Shown here piece after piece: positions 1-8,630 of a stretch of DNA of 33,640 nt. Position 1 is the first letter of the stretch. Each line of letters begins with the position of its first letter. Position numbers and translations under genes: made by a program. The stretch covers positions 178,310 through 211,949 of the forward strand of contig NZ_PZJP01000004.1 in NCBI RefSeq assembly GCF_003206645.1, read 5' to 3'. This DNA is from Salinicola aestuarinus. GTDB taxonomy: Bacteria; Pseudomonadota; Gammaproteobacteria; Pseudomonadales; Halomonadaceae. The notes below the pieces were generated by a model that made no database searches, had not been told where the DNA came from, and worked only from the letters and a program-made list of their open reading frames with translations.

Positions 1-17
1 GCCGGGTGGCCTTTTTT
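1..17 (+). terminator. Truncated 3' end of an intrinsic terminator
   Basis: The window opens with a GC-rich stretch followed by six T residues (bases 12-17). This looks like the descending arm and U-tract of a rho-independent terminator for a plus-strand gene that ends before the window. The ascending arm is not in the window, so the hairpin cannot be verified. Confidence 0.35.
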
Positions 18-59
18 GAGCGCGATCGAGACCGAGACCCGACCGCTTTCTGCGAGACC

Positions 60-91
60 GGCGGCAAGACCCCGCGCAGGGTCTCGCCGCC
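60..91 (-). terminator. Hairpin just downstream of serA
   Basis: A 13-base arm (60-72) pairs with 79-91 around a 6-base loop, with a single A:C mismatch. It begins 12 bases beyond the serA stop codon in the direction of serA transcription. No T-run follows on the minus strand, so it may be a 3'-end stabilising structure or a weak, possibly Rho-assisted, terminator rather than a classical intrinsic one. Confidence 0.45.
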
Positions 92-102
92 ATGACCGGC
101 CG

Positions 103-1353
103 TCAGGCGCGGTAGTCGGTCTCGGAGTAGAGCACCCGCAGGCGCAGGGTGTGGTTGACCTGCTTGAGCGCTTCCAGTGCCTTGTCGCCGTAGCCCTTGT
201 CGACGTCGATAACCACGTAGCCCACCTGATCGTTGGTCTGCAGGAACTGACCGGCAATGTTGATATCGTTTTCCGACAGTACCCGATTGATCTCGGAGAG
301 CACCCCGGGCACGTTCTCGTGAATGTGCAGCAGACGATGCTTGTCGGGGTGCGAGGGCAGTGCGACCTCGGGGAAATTGACCGAGGTGATGGTGGTGCCG
401 TTGTCGGAGTAGGTCACCAGCTTCTCGGCGACTTCGACGCCGATGTTCTCCTGGGCTTCCAGCGTAGAGCCACCGATGTGCGGGGTCAGGATGACGTTCT
501 CCAGCCCGCGTAGCGGCGAGGCGAATTCTTCGTCTGCGCCCTTGGGTTCGACCGGGAAGACGTCCACTGCCGCGCCCAGCAGCTTGCCGCTCTTGAGCGC
601 CTCCGCCAGCGGGTCGATATCGACCACCGAACCGCGGGAGGCGTTGATCAGAATACCGCCCTGTTTCATCAGCGCGATCTGTTCGGCGCCGATCATCCAG
701 CGCGTCGAGGCCAGATCCGGCACGTGCAGCGTGACCACGTCGGCGCGGGCCAGCAGCTCCTCGAGGCTCCCCACCTGGCGGGCGTTACCCATGGCGAGCT
801 TGGTCACCACGTCGTAGTAGAGGACGTCGAAGCCAAGCCCCTCGGCAAGTACCGAGAGCTGCGCGCCGATGCTGCCGTAGCCGACGATACCCAGAGTCTT
901 GCCGCGGGCCTCGTGGGAGTTCTTGGCCGACTTCAGCCAGCCGCCCTGATGGGCGCGAGCATTCTTTTCCGGGATGCCGCGCAGCAGCATGATGGTCTCG
1001 GCCAGTACCAGTTCGGCCACCGAGCGAGTGTTGGAGAAGGGCGCGTTGAAGACCGGGATGGCGCGTTTGAGCGCGGCGTCGAGGTCGACCTGGTTGGTGC
1101 CGATGCAGAAGCAACCTACCGCGGTCAGTTTCTCGGCGGCGGCGAAGACCCGTTCGGTGAGCTGGGTCCGCGAGCGCAGGCCGATGAAGTGAACGTCACG
1201 GATCTTCTCGATCAGCGCCTCTTCCGTCAGCGACGTCGAGAGCGTTTCGATATTGGTGTAGCCCGCGTTCAACAGCGAATCCACGGCGGACTGATGAATG
1301 CCCTCGAGCAACAGGAATTTGATCTTGCTCTTGTCCAGAGACGTCTTGGCCAT
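103..1353 (-). CDS. serA: D-3-phosphoglycerate dehydrogenase
   Basis: This enzyme catalyses the first step of serine synthesis, NAD-dependent oxidation of 3-phosphoglycerate to 3-phosphohydroxypyruvate, in the cytoplasm. The 416-residue protein has the E. coli-type short SerA layout. An N-terminal catalytic half is followed by the Rossmann segment with GYGSIG near residue 160. The catalytic set is visible as the Arg in ASRGSVVD, the Glu in FPVEPKG and the His in TPHIGGST. A C-terminal ACT domain begins around HIHENVPGVLSEIN, and in the E. coli family this domain binds serine for feedback inhibition. The ATG at 1353 follows AAAGG about ten bases upstream. The gene stands alone, with a hairpin behind it and a short palindrome in its leader. 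The length and all key residues are normal, so the call is secure. Confidence 0.97.
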   Translation of the reverse strand: MAKTSLDKSKIKFLLLEGIHQSAVDSLLNAGYTNIETLSTSLTEEALIEKIRDVHFIGLRSRTQLTERVFAAAEKLTAVGCFCIGTNQVDLDAALKRAIPVFNAPFSNTRSVAELVLAETIMLLRGIPEKNARAHQGGWLKSAKNSHEARGKTLGIVGYGSIGAQLSVLAEGLGFDVLYYDVVTKLAMGNARQVGSLEELLARADVVTLHVPDLASTRWMIGAEQIALMKQGGILINASRGSVVDIDPLAEALKSGKLLGAAVDVFPVEPKGADEEFASPLRGLENVILTPHIGGSTLEAQENIGVEVAEKLVTYSDNGTTITSVNFPEVALPSHPDKHRLLHIHENVPGVLSEINRVLSENDINIAGQFLQTNDQVGYVVIDVDKGYGDKALEALKQVNHTLRLRVLYSETDYRA

Positions 1354-1394
1354 TGGGGATCAACCTTTCTTCATCGGCTTGGCGCGACAGTGAC

Positions 1395-1411
1395 GCAGCG
1401 AGTCTCGCTGC
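1395..1411. promoter_or_regulatory. Perfect palindrome in the serA leader
   Basis: GCAGCGAG and CTCGCTGC flank a single T (1403), giving two perfect 8-base arms 41 bases upstream of the serA start codon. A one-base centre cannot form a good RNA loop, so a DNA operator for a dimeric regulator is the more natural reading. A possible extended -10 (TGATACGCT on the minus strand) lies further upstream, near 1475-1490. No known regulator is recognised from the site. Confidence 0.35.
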
Positions 1412-1586
1412 AGGGGTAGAGGACCGGCTGAGCCGTCGCTAGGGCCGCGGCGGTAGCGGTCTCAAGGGGGGCATAGCGTATCACAGGCGTCGCGTTTCGA
1501 GACGAAAACGACGCCCATAGCCATGAAGGGGCGGTGTCGATAAGGCAGGCGCGCCCCGGTCACCCGAGGCGCGATGAGCTGCTGGC

Positions 1587-2753
1587 TCAGGGGGTCAGCA
1601 CGATCTTGCGGCAGTCGTCCGTCTTGGCGTCGAACATCTGGTAGCCCTTGGCTGCATCCTCGAGCTTCATGCGGTGGCTGATGATCGATTCCGGCGCGAG
1701 CGTGCCGTCCTGAATCGCTTGGAGCAACGTCGGCAGGTAATGGTGCACGTGCGTCTGGCCGCCTTTCATGGTCAGACCCTTGTCGAAGAAGTCTCCGATC
1801 AGGAAGCCATCCACTGCGCCGGCGTAAACGCCCGGAATGCTGACGTTGCCGCCCCGGCGCACCGCTGCCAGGCACTGGTGTAGAGCGATGTCGCTGCTCT
1901 GCACCTCGAAGCGATCCATCGACGGCAGCTTGCCGCCGTGGCCCTTGGACTCATAGCCCACGGCATCGATCACTGCGTCCACACCACGGTAGCCGTCGGT
2001 CATCTGGATGATGGCGTCGGCGACGTCCTCGACCTCGTCGAAGTTGAGCGTCTCGACACCGTAGGTCTGCTTGGCGAAATCCAGGCGATAGGGCTGGTTG
2101 TCGATCATGATGATGCGCTCGGCGCCCTCCATGCGGGCACAGGCCGCCGTCAGCAGACCGACCGGGCCGGCACCGAAGATCGCCACGCTGGAGCCCTTCT
2201 GAACGCCCGCGTTGAGCACTGCCTGATAGCCCGTCGGCAAGATGTCGGACATAAACAGGACCTTTTCGTCCGATAAGCCCTCGGGGATCGCGTAGGGGCC
2301 GGCGTTGGCCTGGGGCACGCGGACATACTCCGCCTGGCCGCCGGGGACGCCACCGTACATGTGCGAGAAGCCGAAGAGTGCCGCCGGGGCGGGAATCGAC
2401 TTCTTGTTCAGGGCACCGCCGTCATCGGGATTGGTGGTCTCGCAGGCGGCGTAGAGCGCGTGCTGACAGAAGAAACAGCTGCCGCAGGCGATGACGAACG
2501 GCACCACGACGCGGTCGCCCTTCTTCACGCTGGTGACCGCTGAACCGGCCTCCTCGACGACGCCCATGAACTCGTGGCCGAATATGTCACCGGGTTCGGT
2601 GGCGGGCATGGCGCCCCGGTAGAGGTGCAGGTCCGAGCCGCAGATCGCCGTTGCGGTGACGCGCAGAATGATGTCGTCGTCCGCTTGGAGCTGGGGTTCG
2701 TCAACGTTATCGACGCGTACGTCCTCGGCGCCGTGATAAACGAGTGCTTTCAA
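1587..2753 (-). CDS. Zinc-dependent alcohol dehydrogenase family protein
   Basis: This is a medium-chain, zinc-dependent dehydrogenase of the group that includes glutathione-independent formaldehyde dehydrogenase-like and other short-polyol or alcohol enzymes; the substrate cannot be told from sequence. Near the N-terminus, ICGSDLHLY and FGHEFMG supply catalytic-zinc ligands. They are followed by a four-cysteine structural-zinc loop (CGSCFFCQ and a further Cys seven residues on). The nucleotide fold carries GAGPVG, with an acidic Asp after the second strand (IMIDNQ), which favours NAD over NADP. I chose the TTG at 2753, reading MKALVYHG as in relatives, because AAGGAG lies six bases upstream of it. 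The ATG two codons earlier (2759) directly abuts AAGGAG, too close for efficient initiation. The length of 388 residues is normal. The gene is monocistronic, and the nearest neighbours do not indicate its pathway. Confidence 0.85.
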   Translation of the reverse strand: MKALVYHGAEDVRVDNVDEPQLQADDDIILRVTATAICGSDLHLYRGAMPATEPGDIFGHEFMGVVEEAGSAVTSVKKGDRVVVPFVIACGSCFFCQHALYAACETTNPDDGGALNKKSIPAPAALFGFSHMYGGVPGGQAEYVRVPQANAGPYAIPEGLSDEKVLFMSDILPTGYQAVLNAGVQKGSSVAIFGAGPVGLLTAACARMEGAERIIMIDNQPYRLDFAKQTYGVETLNFDEVEDVADAIIQMTDGYRGVDAVIDAVGYESKGHGGKLPSMDRFEVQSSDIALHQCLAAVRRGGNVSIPGVYAGAVDGFLIGDFFDKGLTMKGGQTHVHHYLPTLLQAIQDGTLAPESIISHRMKLEDAAKGYQMFDAKTDDCRKIVLTP

Positions 2754-3188
2754 GATCATCTCCTTGATCGTTGTCGTGATCGCCCCGACCGGCTCGCGCC
2801 GTGACGAAATCATTGACGTTGTGCTGCCCGTAATGCGTCGGAAAATCGCGATGCTTCTCATGCCGATCTCGGGCAGACTCCATGAAAGTAGAAGGCTGTT
2901 GGCGCGCCTGCCAGATAAAGGTTGCGATCAGCGTCGAATAAGCGGTTAAAAGACGCTAAAAACAAGATTTATTAATCTGTGTTAACGCGCAGACGACATC
3001 GCTTACGCCGTCAGCGCTCGTCAGCCAGCGAGCCCGGCGAGAATGGGCGGGCAAGGGCAGACGACCCCGGGGGGCAGCGGTGTATACTCATCGGTCAAAC
3101 GCAAACCGGCGTGCGGCATGGCCGCCTCGCCCAGACGACAGCTCTCGATGCCGGCTCGGTTTGGCGAGAGCGACGACACGAGAGCCCT
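2754..3188. other. Divergent intergenic region, dehydrogenase / xseB
   Basis: This 435-base stretch separates the divergent dehydrogenase and xseB genes, and I see no convincing gene in it. Its middle (about 2890-2985) is much more AT-rich than its surroundings. It contains an imperfect inverted repeat, AACAAGATT (2961-2969) against AATCTGTGTT (2974-2983), which could be an operator. No clear -35/-10 pair for the dehydrogenase was found. A TATACT (3083-3088) could serve xseB. Confidence 0.5.
3083..3088 (+). promoter_or_regulatory. Candidate -10 element for xseB operon
   Basis: TATACT matches five of six positions of the sigma-70 -10 consensus and lies 100 bases before the xseB start. No good -35 hexamer sits 16-18 bases upstream, so the promoter is only a candidate. 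Confidence 0.35.
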
Positions 3189-3488
3189 ATGTCCGACAAC
3201 AGCGCCGACCGGCCAGCGACTCAGGCCGACCGCGACCCGCCGCAGGATTTCGCCGCCACGCTTTCCCAGCTCGAGGGTCTGGTTAGCCGGCTAGAATCCG
3301 GCGAACTCAGTCTCGAGGCATCCCTCGAGGCCTTCGAGCGTGGCATTCGACTGACTCGTGACGCCCAGCGGCGTCTCGACGGCGCCGAACTAAAGGTGCA
3401 GGCGCTGCTCGAGCAGGCCGATGGCGGCCTCGAGGAAGTCGCCTTCGATGCCCCGCAGCCTGACCGGGGGGCCGGGAATGGGCAGTGA
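3189..3488 (+). CDS. xseB: Exodeoxyribonuclease VII small subunit
   Basis: This is the small subunit of exonuclease VII. With several copies bound to the large subunit XseA (not in this window), it degrades single-stranded DNA in both directions during repair. The protein is 99 residues and shows the family core: [20 protein letters not shown], then an acidic or hydrophobic heptad-like segment ([15 protein letters not shown]), then [19 protein letters not shown] residues that form the coiled arm. The N-terminus is polar and extended, and the C-terminus is acidic. The ATG at 3189 is preceded by GAGAG at about six bases. The open frame extends further upstream, but that sequence is not family-like. 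The gene overlaps ispA by 11 bases, and xseB-ispA-dxs is a common gammaproteobacterial order. Confidence 0.95.
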   Translation: MSDNSADRPATQADRDPPQDFAATLSQLEGLVSRLESGELSLEASLEAFERGIRLTRDAQRRLDGAELKVQALLEQADGGLEEVAFDAPQPDRGAGNGQ

Positions 3489-4419
3489 CGCCACGCAGGA
3501 GTTCGCCCGCGCGAATCCTTCAGCCAGCACACCAGGCGACGTCGGCCTGTCGTCGCAGGCGATCGATGCGGCACGCGAACGCGCCGAACGGGTGCTCGCC
3601 GGCTGGCTCGACCGCCAGGATGGCGCCTGTGCCTCTCTTGACGACGCCATGCGCTACGGTGTCCTCGGCACCGGCAAGCGGCTGCGGCCGATTCTCGTCT
3701 ATCTCGCCGGCCAGGCGCTGGGCGGGGACGATGATGCGCTCGACGCGCCCGCGGCTGCGGTGGAAATGATCCACGCCTATTCGCTGGTTCACGACGACCT
3801 GCCAGCGATGGACGACGACGATCTGCGGCGGGGCCGGCCTACCGTGCATCGCGCCTTTGACGAGCCCTCGGCCATTCTCGCCGGCGATGCCCTGCAAACG
3901 CTTGCTTTCGAGGTGGTAGCGGCCTCGCCGCATCCGCGCCTCGGTGCCCTGATCACCACGCTCGCCCGTGCCGCCGGCCGCGATGGCATGGCGGCCGGCC
4001 AGGCGATCGACCTTGGCGCAGTGGGCTCGCGGATGGACCTGGCGTCGCTGCAGCGCATGCATCAGCACAAAACCGGCGCGCTGATTCGCGCTGCGGTGAG
4101 GCTCGGGGCGCTGGTGGCGGTGGACGAGAGCGACCCCCGGGTCAGCGCGCTTGACCGCTACGCTGCCGCCATCGGCCTGGCGTTCCAGATTCAGGACGAC
4201 GTGCTCGATGTCACCGGCGATACGCAGACGCTGGGCAAGGCCTCCGGCGCCGATGCCCAGCGCGACAAGCCGACCTATCCTGCGCTACTGGGCCTGGAGC
4301 CGGCGCGCGAGCGCGCTCAGGCGCTGCTGACCGAAGCTCTCGAGGCGCTCGACATTCTGGGCGAGCGCGGCACGGCGCTGGCAGCGCTGGCGAGATACAT
4401 GATCGATCGCGATCACTGA
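3478..4419 (+). CDS. ispA: (2E,6E)-farnesyl diphosphate synthase
   Basis: This enzyme condenses dimethylallyl/geranyl diphosphate with isopentenyl diphosphate to give farnesyl diphosphate, the precursor of ubiquinone side chains and undecaprenyl carriers. The first aspartate-rich motif is [10 protein letters not shown] (about residues 106-115). Its aromatic/His context SLVHDD is typical of bacterial short-chain enzymes. The second motif is [12 protein letters not shown], near residue 238. [12 protein letters not shown] provides the N-terminal pyrophosphate-binding Arg/Lys, and QAIDL and KTGALI are also present. The ATG at 3478 overlaps the end of xseB and gives 313 residues, slightly longer than the usual ~295-300 because of a non-conserved N-terminus. 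A start a few codons further in is possible. It is translationally coupled to xseB and followed 11 bases later by dxs. Confidence 0.96.
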   Translation: MGSDATQEFARANPSASTPGDVGLSSQAIDAARERAERVLAGWLDRQDGACASLDDAMRYGVLGTGKRLRPILVYLAGQALGGDDDALDAPAAAVEMIHAYSLVHDDLPAMDDDDLRRGRPTVHRAFDEPSAILAGDALQTLAFEVVAASPHPRLGALITTLARAAGRDGMAAGQAIDLGAVGSRMDLASLQRMHQHKTGALIRAAVRLGALVAVDESDPRVSALDRYAAAIGLAFQIQDDVLDVTGDTQTLGKASGADAQRDKPTYPALLGLEPARERAQALLTEALEALDILGERGTALAALARYMIDRDH

Positions 4420-4430
4420 CCGGTAACGAC

Positions 4431-6422
4431 ATGTCTATGAAGTTGTTCGATGAGATTCCCACCCAGCGCCCGCTGACGCCGCGGCTCGACACGCTCGAGA
4501 CCCCGGAAGGGCTGCGGGAGCTATCCCTGTCCCAGCTGCGCGAGGTCGCCGACGAGCTGCGCGCCTATCTGCTCTACAGCGTGGGGGTCAGCGGTGGCCA
4601 TTTCGGGGCCGGTCTCGGCGTGGTCGAGCTGACCGTTGCGCTGCACCGCGCCCTCGAGACCCCCCACGACCGGCTCGTGTGGGACGTCGGCCACCAGGCC
4701 TATCCGCACAAGATCCTGACCGGTCGGCGTGAGGCGCTGCTGGGCATTCGACAGTACGGGGGGCTTGCTGCCTTTCCGCGGCGCGAGGAGTCGGCGTTCG
4801 ACACCTTCGGCGTTGGCCACTCCAGCACCTCGATTTCGGCCGCACTCGGCATGGCGCTCGGCGCCCGCGCGAAGGGCGAAAAGCGTCGTGTCTGCGCGGT
4901 GATCGGCGACGGCGCACTGACCGCCGGCATGGCGTTCGAGGCGCTGGCCCACGCCGGCCACGTCAACGCCAATCTGCTGGTGGTGCTCAACGACAACGAG
5001 ATGTCGATCTCCGAAAACGTTGGCGGTATGGCGAGTTATCTGACCCGGATTCTCACCAGCAAGCCCTACGCGGCGATGCGTGAAAACTCCAAGCGGGTAC
5101 TGTCGCATCTGCCGGGCGCACTCGAGTTTGCCCGCCGCACCGAAGAGCACGTCAAAGGGATGATCAGCCCGGCGACGCTGTTCGAGGAGATGGGGTTCAA
5201 CTACATCGGTCCCATCGACGGTCACGACCTCGGCGCGCTCAATCAGGCACTCGAGGCGCTGCGCGACCAGGAAGGGCCGCAGTTTCTCCACGTGCGCACG
5301 CGCAAGGGACGGGGGTTTCGGCCGGCGGAGTCCGACCCGATCGGCTTTCATGCGATCACCAAGCTCGAAAAGACACCGCCGCCCGCGCCCAAGGTCGATG
5401 CCGTCTCCGCGCCGGCAGCTACACCCCAGCCCAACAGCGAGGTGTCTCGGCCGAAGCCGCGCAAGTACTGCAATGTCTTCGGTGACTGGCTCTGCGACAT
5501 GGCGGCGGCGGATTCACGGCTGATCGGCATCACCCCAGCGATGCGCGAAGGCTCCGACCTGGTGCGTTTCTCGCAGACGTATCCGGAGCGCTACTTCGAC
5601 GTCGCAATTGCCGAGCAGCACGCGGTAACGCTTGCCGCGGGCATGGCCTGCGAGGGCATGAAGCCGGTGGTGGCGATCTACTCGACCTTCCTGCAGCGCG
5701 GCTACGATCAGCTGATTCACGACGTTGCCGTGCAGCATCTTGACGTCACCTTCGCCATCGACCGCGCCGGGCTCGTGGGCGAAGACGGCCCGACGCACCA
5801 CGGCGCCATGGATCTCTCGTTTCTGCGCTGCGTGCCGGGCCTGGTCATTCTGGCGCCGGCGGACGAGGCGGAGTGCCGGGCGATGCTCTCGACGGCCTAC
5901 CACCACGCCGGTCCTGCGGCGGTGCGCTACCCGCGCGGGACGGGGCCGGGCAGCGAGATTCCCACCGATCTGGAGGCGCGCATCCCCATTGGCCGTGCCG
6001 AGAGCCGACGGCAACGTCGCGGTAGCGAGGTCGGCGAGCGCGCAGGCCCCAGCGTGGCGCTACTCGCCTTCGGCAGCCTCAACGTGCCGGCCGCCGACGT
6101 CGCCGAACGTCTCGACGCGACCCACATCAACATGCGCTCGGTGAAGCCGCTCGATAGTGAAGCCATCCTGCGCGCCGCCCGCGACCACGATCTGGTGGTG
6201 ACGCTCGAGGAGAACGTCGTCTCCGGCGGTGCCGGCAGCGGTGTCAATGAAGTGCTGGCCGCGGCGGGCGTCGAGATTCCCCTGCTCAACCTCGGTATCC
6301 CGGATGCCTTCGTTGAGCACGGCAAGCCGGCGGAGCTGCTGCGCGACTGCGGGCTCGATGCCGAGGGTATCGAGGCCGCGATTCGCCAGCGTCTGGCCGC
6401 GGCCGATGCGGCTGCTGAATAA
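4431..6422 (+). CDS. dxs: 1-deoxy-D-xylulose-5-phosphate synthase
   Basis: This thiamine-diphosphate enzyme joins pyruvate and glyceraldehyde 3-phosphate, the entry step of the MEP pathway whose products feed IspA next door. The N-terminal TPP region has [17 protein letters not shown] and the [18 protein letters not shown] metal/TPP motif. The central pyrimidine domain shows [14 protein letters not shown] and [15 protein letters not shown]. The C-terminal transketolase domain ends with [13 protein letters not shown]. At 663 residues it is longer than the usual ~620-640. Two low-complexity stretches account for this: a Pro/Ala linker around residues 313-343 and an Arg-rich insert around 522-540. 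Both lie between domains and should not disturb catalysis. The start lies 11 bases after the ispA stop, consistent with one operon. Confidence 0.97.
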   Translation: MSMKLFDEIPTQRPLTPRLDTLETPEGLRELSLSQLREVADELRAYLLYSVGVSGGHFGAGLGVVELTVALHRALETPHDRLVWDVGHQAYPHKILTGRREALLGIRQYGGLAAFPRREESAFDTFGVGHSSTSISAALGMALGARAKGEKRRVCAVIGDGALTAGMAFEALAHAGHVNANLLVVLNDNEMSISENVGGMASYLTRILTSKPYAAMRENSKRVLSHLPGALEFARRTEEHVKGMISPATLFEEMGFNYIGPIDGHDLGALNQALEALRDQEGPQFLHVRTRKGRGFRPAESDPIGFHAITKLEKTPPPAPKVDAVSAPAATPQPNSEVSRPKPRKYCNVFGDWLCDMAAADSRLIGITPAMREGSDLVRFSQTYPERYFDVAIAEQHAVTLAAGMACEGMKPVVAIYSTFLQRGYDQLIHDVAVQHLDVTFAIDRAGLVGEDGPTHHGAMDLSFLRCVPGLVILAPADEAECRAMLSTAYHHAGPAAVRYPRGTGPGSEIPTDLEARIPIGRAESRRQRRGSEVGERAGPSVALLAFGSLNVPAADVAERLDATHINMRSVKPLDSEAILRAARDHDLVVTLEENVVSGGAGSGVNEVLAAAGVEIPLLNLGIPDAFVEHGKPAELLRDCGLDAEGIEAAIRQRLAAADAAAE

Positions 6423-6456
6423 CGAACCTTCTGAATAACGAATAACGGACTTATCC

Positions 6457-7230
6457 ATGCTGTTTCTGATTGCGGTTGGCGCCTTCATTGGCTATCTCAT
6501 CGGCAAGCTGCCGGGGCTTCTCATTGGTGCGGGCGTCGGCTGGTGGATCACCAAAAAGCTGCGGGCGTCGCTGCTGGGCAAGGTGGTCAATATCCAGCAT
6601 CAGCTGCTCGAATCGACCTTCGCGGTGATGGGGTGTGTGTGCAAGGTTGACGGCCACATCACCGAAGACGAGATTCGTACCGCCCAGACGCTGTTCGACC
6701 GCATGCAACTCAGCGCCGAGCAGCGGGAGCGGGCCAAGGCCGCGTTCAATCGCGGCAAGGAAGCGGACTTCGACCTCGATGCCGAGGTGGCGAAGGTTCG
6801 CCAGGTGACCGGCGGTCAGCGTGCGCTGCTGCAGGTCTTCCTTCAGGTCCAGCTGGCGGCGATTGCCGCCGACGGTCAGATGCATCCGGCCGAGCACAAA
6901 GTGCTGCTGCGTGTGGCGCGCGGGCTCGGCTTCTCCGAGGCCGAGATCGATCAGATCGAAGCGATGCTGCGTGGTGGACATCAGGCCGGCGGTAGCCAGG
7001 CGAGCAGCGGTCAGTCGCTGGAGGATGCCTATCGTGTGCTGGGGGTCTCGGAAGAGGCCACCGACGCCGAGCTCAAGCGCGCCTACCGTAAGCTGATGAG
7101 CGAAAACCATCCCGACAAGCTCGCCGGCAAGGGGTTGCCAGAGAGCATGCGCGAGATGGCCAAGGAGCGCACCAGCGAGATCAGCAATGCCTACGAGCTG
7201 ATTCGCAAGCGCCGCGCCGGCGAGGTCTGA
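6457..7230 (+). CDS. djlA: Co-chaperone DjlA (membrane-anchored J protein)
   Basis: DjlA is an inner-membrane J-domain protein that stimulates DnaK and, in enterobacteria, influences envelope stress signalling. Residues 1-31 form a single hydrophobic, glycine-rich membrane segment (FLIAVGAFIGYLIGKLPG). A TerB-like helical domain follows (about 50-165), recognisable from VDGHITEDEI and IAADGQMHPAEH. A Gln/Ser/Gly-rich linker then leads to a C-terminal J domain from about residue 187, with the diagnostic HPD in SENHPDKLAGKG near residue 218. Length (257) and order match the family. The ribosome-binding site (ACGGA) is weak. It lies 34 bases after dxs and before a strong terminator, so it is probably the last gene of that transcript. 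Confidence 0.94.
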   Translation: MLFLIAVGAFIGYLIGKLPGLLIGAGVGWWITKKLRASLLGKVVNIQHQLLESTFAVMGCVCKVDGHITEDEIRTAQTLFDRMQLSAEQRERAKAAFNRGKEADFDLDAEVAKVRQVTGGQRALLQVFLQVQLAAIAADGQMHPAEHKVLLRVARGLGFSEAEIDQIEAMLRGGHQAGGSQASSGQSLEDAYRVLGVSEEATDAELKRAYRKLMSENHPDKLAGKGLPESMREMAKERTSEISNAYELIRKRRAGEV

Positions 7231-7276
7231 GCGGCCGCGTCGCGGCTGCTGCCGTGGCGGATGCCTCACTGGAAAG

Positions 7277-7308
7277 CCGCCGGCGACGCTATCGCCGGCG
7301 GTTTTTTT
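7277..7308 (+). terminator. Intrinsic terminator after djlA
   Basis: CCGCCGGCGA (7277-7286) pairs perfectly with TCGCCGGCGG (7292-7301) around the loop CGCTA, and seven T residues follow directly (7302-7308). This is a textbook rho-independent terminator closing the xseB-ispA-dxs-djlA block. Confidence 0.95.
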
Positions 7309-7322
7309 CATGGTGGCGTCTA

Positions 7323-7351
7323 TTGGCTGTCGGCGAGGGAAAGTCTTAGAT
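7323..7351 (+). promoter_or_regulatory. Weak candidate promoter for the methyltransferase-like gene
   Basis: TTGGCT (7323-7328) and TTAGAT (7346-7351) are separated by 17 bases, just after the djlA terminator and 45 bases before the next start codon. Both boxes are poor consensus matches, so the spacing and position are the main support. Confidence 0.3.
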
Positions 7352-7396
7352 TGAAGGGATTGCCGACATGACTCGTTGCCACAAGGATGTCACCGC

Positions 7397-8059
7397 ATGC
7401 TCGCCAAGGCTGAGCTCTACCGCACTGCCGCGCGTGTTCTGAGTACCCTGGATCGAACCGGCTGGATACTGCGCTATCGCTGGGGGGATCGGCGTCTGCT
7501 GGAGGACGTGATCCTGCCGACACTGGACCGTGACCCGGCCGTGTCATCGGCGCTGCTCGTCGGCTGCGCCTGGTATACGCGACACTACCCGCGTTTACTG
7601 CCACGGACTCACGTCCTCACCATGGAGATCGATCCCGCCAAGGCGGCGTTCGGTGGCGAGCGGCATCTCGTGGCCAATATGGTGGAGATTCGTCAGCACG
7701 TGGCGCCGGGGTCGCTGGATGCCATCGTGTGTAACGGGGTGCTCGGGTGGGGACTGGACGACGCCTGTGCCGTCGAGGCGGCCTTCGCCGGGGCCGTCAG
7801 ATGTCTCAAGCCGGGCGGATTGTTCCTGCTTGGCTGGAACGACATCGCACCGCGCAACGGCTGCGCCCCCGACACGATCGCGGCACTCGAGGGGCTCGAG
7901 GCGGTGCCGGTGCCGGGCCTCGGGGCGCACTCACTGGTTGCGCTTGAGCGTAACCAGCACTGCTATCAGGCCTGGCGCCGGCCGGAAGAGGACGCCACGC
8001 CGGCCCAGAACACCGACCAGACGCCGGAAAAGCGCCGCGCGAGTTCCGCCGGCGGATAA
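7397..8059 (+). CDS. Putative class I SAM-dependent methyltransferase-like protein
   Basis: I do not recognise a specific family. The 220-residue protein has the outline of a Rossmann-fold methyltransferase. A strand plus turn (LLVGCAWYTRHYP) stands where motif I would be. An acidic strand end follows (LTMEIDPAKA), then IVCNGVLGWGLDD at the motif IV position, then CLKPGGLFLLGWND, which resembles the post-motif region of SAM methyltransferases. The usual GxGxG of motif I is absent, so SAM binding is not certain. The start at 7397 has AAGGA about nine bases upstream, better than the in-frame start 21 bases earlier. The last 94 bases overlap the convergent TetR gene. The C-terminal tail after about residue 200 is charged and low in complexity, probably shaped by that overlap. 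Confidence 0.65.
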   Translation: MLAKAELYRTAARVLSTLDRTGWILRYRWGDRRLLEDVILPTLDRDPAVSSALLVGCAWYTRHYPRLLPRTHVLTMEIDPAKAAFGGERHLVANMVEIRQHVAPGSLDAIVCNGVLGWGLDDACAVEAAFAGAVRCLKPGGLFLLGWNDIAPRNGCAPDTIAALEGLEAVPVPGLGAHSLVALERNQHCYQAWRRPEEDATPAQNTDQTPEKRRASSAGG

Positions 8060-8568
8060 AGAAAGGTCTCCGACAGCAGCCCATCGATCACGCAGTAGAA
8101 GGCGGCGAGAAAGTCCGCCTCAGTGAGATCCTGCCGCACGGCGCCCGCCGCTCGGCCCTCGGCCAGCAGCGCAGACAGGCGCTGATCGATACGGCGCTCA
8201 CCCGCCAGCATGATCTGGCTCGCCTCGTCGGCGAGTTCCTGCGGGGGGAAGAGCAGAAAACGCTTGTAGAACACGCCTTGATGTTCGCGGTAAGCGAACG
8301 TCGCACAGTGGTGCAGCAGGTGGCGCAGCCGTTGCTCGAACGACGCCTTTGCCTGCTCGGCGAGGCTTTCGTCCATCAGCGCAATCATGTCGGCGTCGGC
8401 ATCGGCGGCGAGTTCCAGAAACAGTGCCGCCTTGCTCTCGAAATGATTGTAGATCGACGGCTTCTTGATCTCGGCCGCGTCGGCAATGCGCGCAAGGCTT
8501 GTGCCTTCGTAGCCATGCCGAGCGAAGAGGGACAGGCCGATCTGTTTCAGGCGGTTGCGGGTATTCAA
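7966..8568 (-). CDS. TetR/AcrR family transcriptional regulator
   Basis: This one-component repressor probably controls the divergent SMR pump genes. The N-terminal 47 residues form the TetR DNA-binding domain: RLKQIGLSLFARHGYEGTSL, then IADAAEIKKPSIYNHFESKAALF with the typical YNHF recognition-helix segment. The remaining ~150 residues are a helical ligand-binding domain with no family-specific signature that I can name. The start is a TTG at 8568; no in-frame ATG or GTG gives a complete DNA-binding domain, and GAG lies about six to eight bases upstream. Length (200 residues) is typical. A palindrome 59 bases upstream is the likely operator. The 3' end runs 94 bases into the convergent methyltransferase-like gene. 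Confidence 0.9.
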   Translation of the reverse strand: MNTRNRLKQIGLSLFARHGYEGTSLARIADAAEIKKPSIYNHFESKAALFLELAADADADMIALMDESLAEQAKASFEQRLRHLLHHCATFAYREHQGVFYKRFLLFPPQELADEASQIMLAGERRIDQRLSALLAEGRAAGAVRQDLTEADFLAAFYCVIDGLLSETFLYPPAELARRFSGVWSVFWAGVASSSGRRQA

Positions 8569-8601
8569 TGAGCACTCTCTTGGGGTGACGAGCCGCCTAG
8601 C

Positions 8602-8630
8602 TTGCCAACAAAACGCCTGACAAATAAACT
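8602..8630 (+). promoter_or_regulatory. Sigma-70 promoter for the SMR pair
   Basis: TTGCCA (8602-8607) and TAAACT (8625-8630) are separated by exactly 17 bases. They match the consensus at five and four of six positions. The -10 overlaps the TetR-type palindrome, so binding there would block RNA polymerase. The transcript would start near 8637, about 57 bases before the first SMR gene. Confidence 0.6.
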
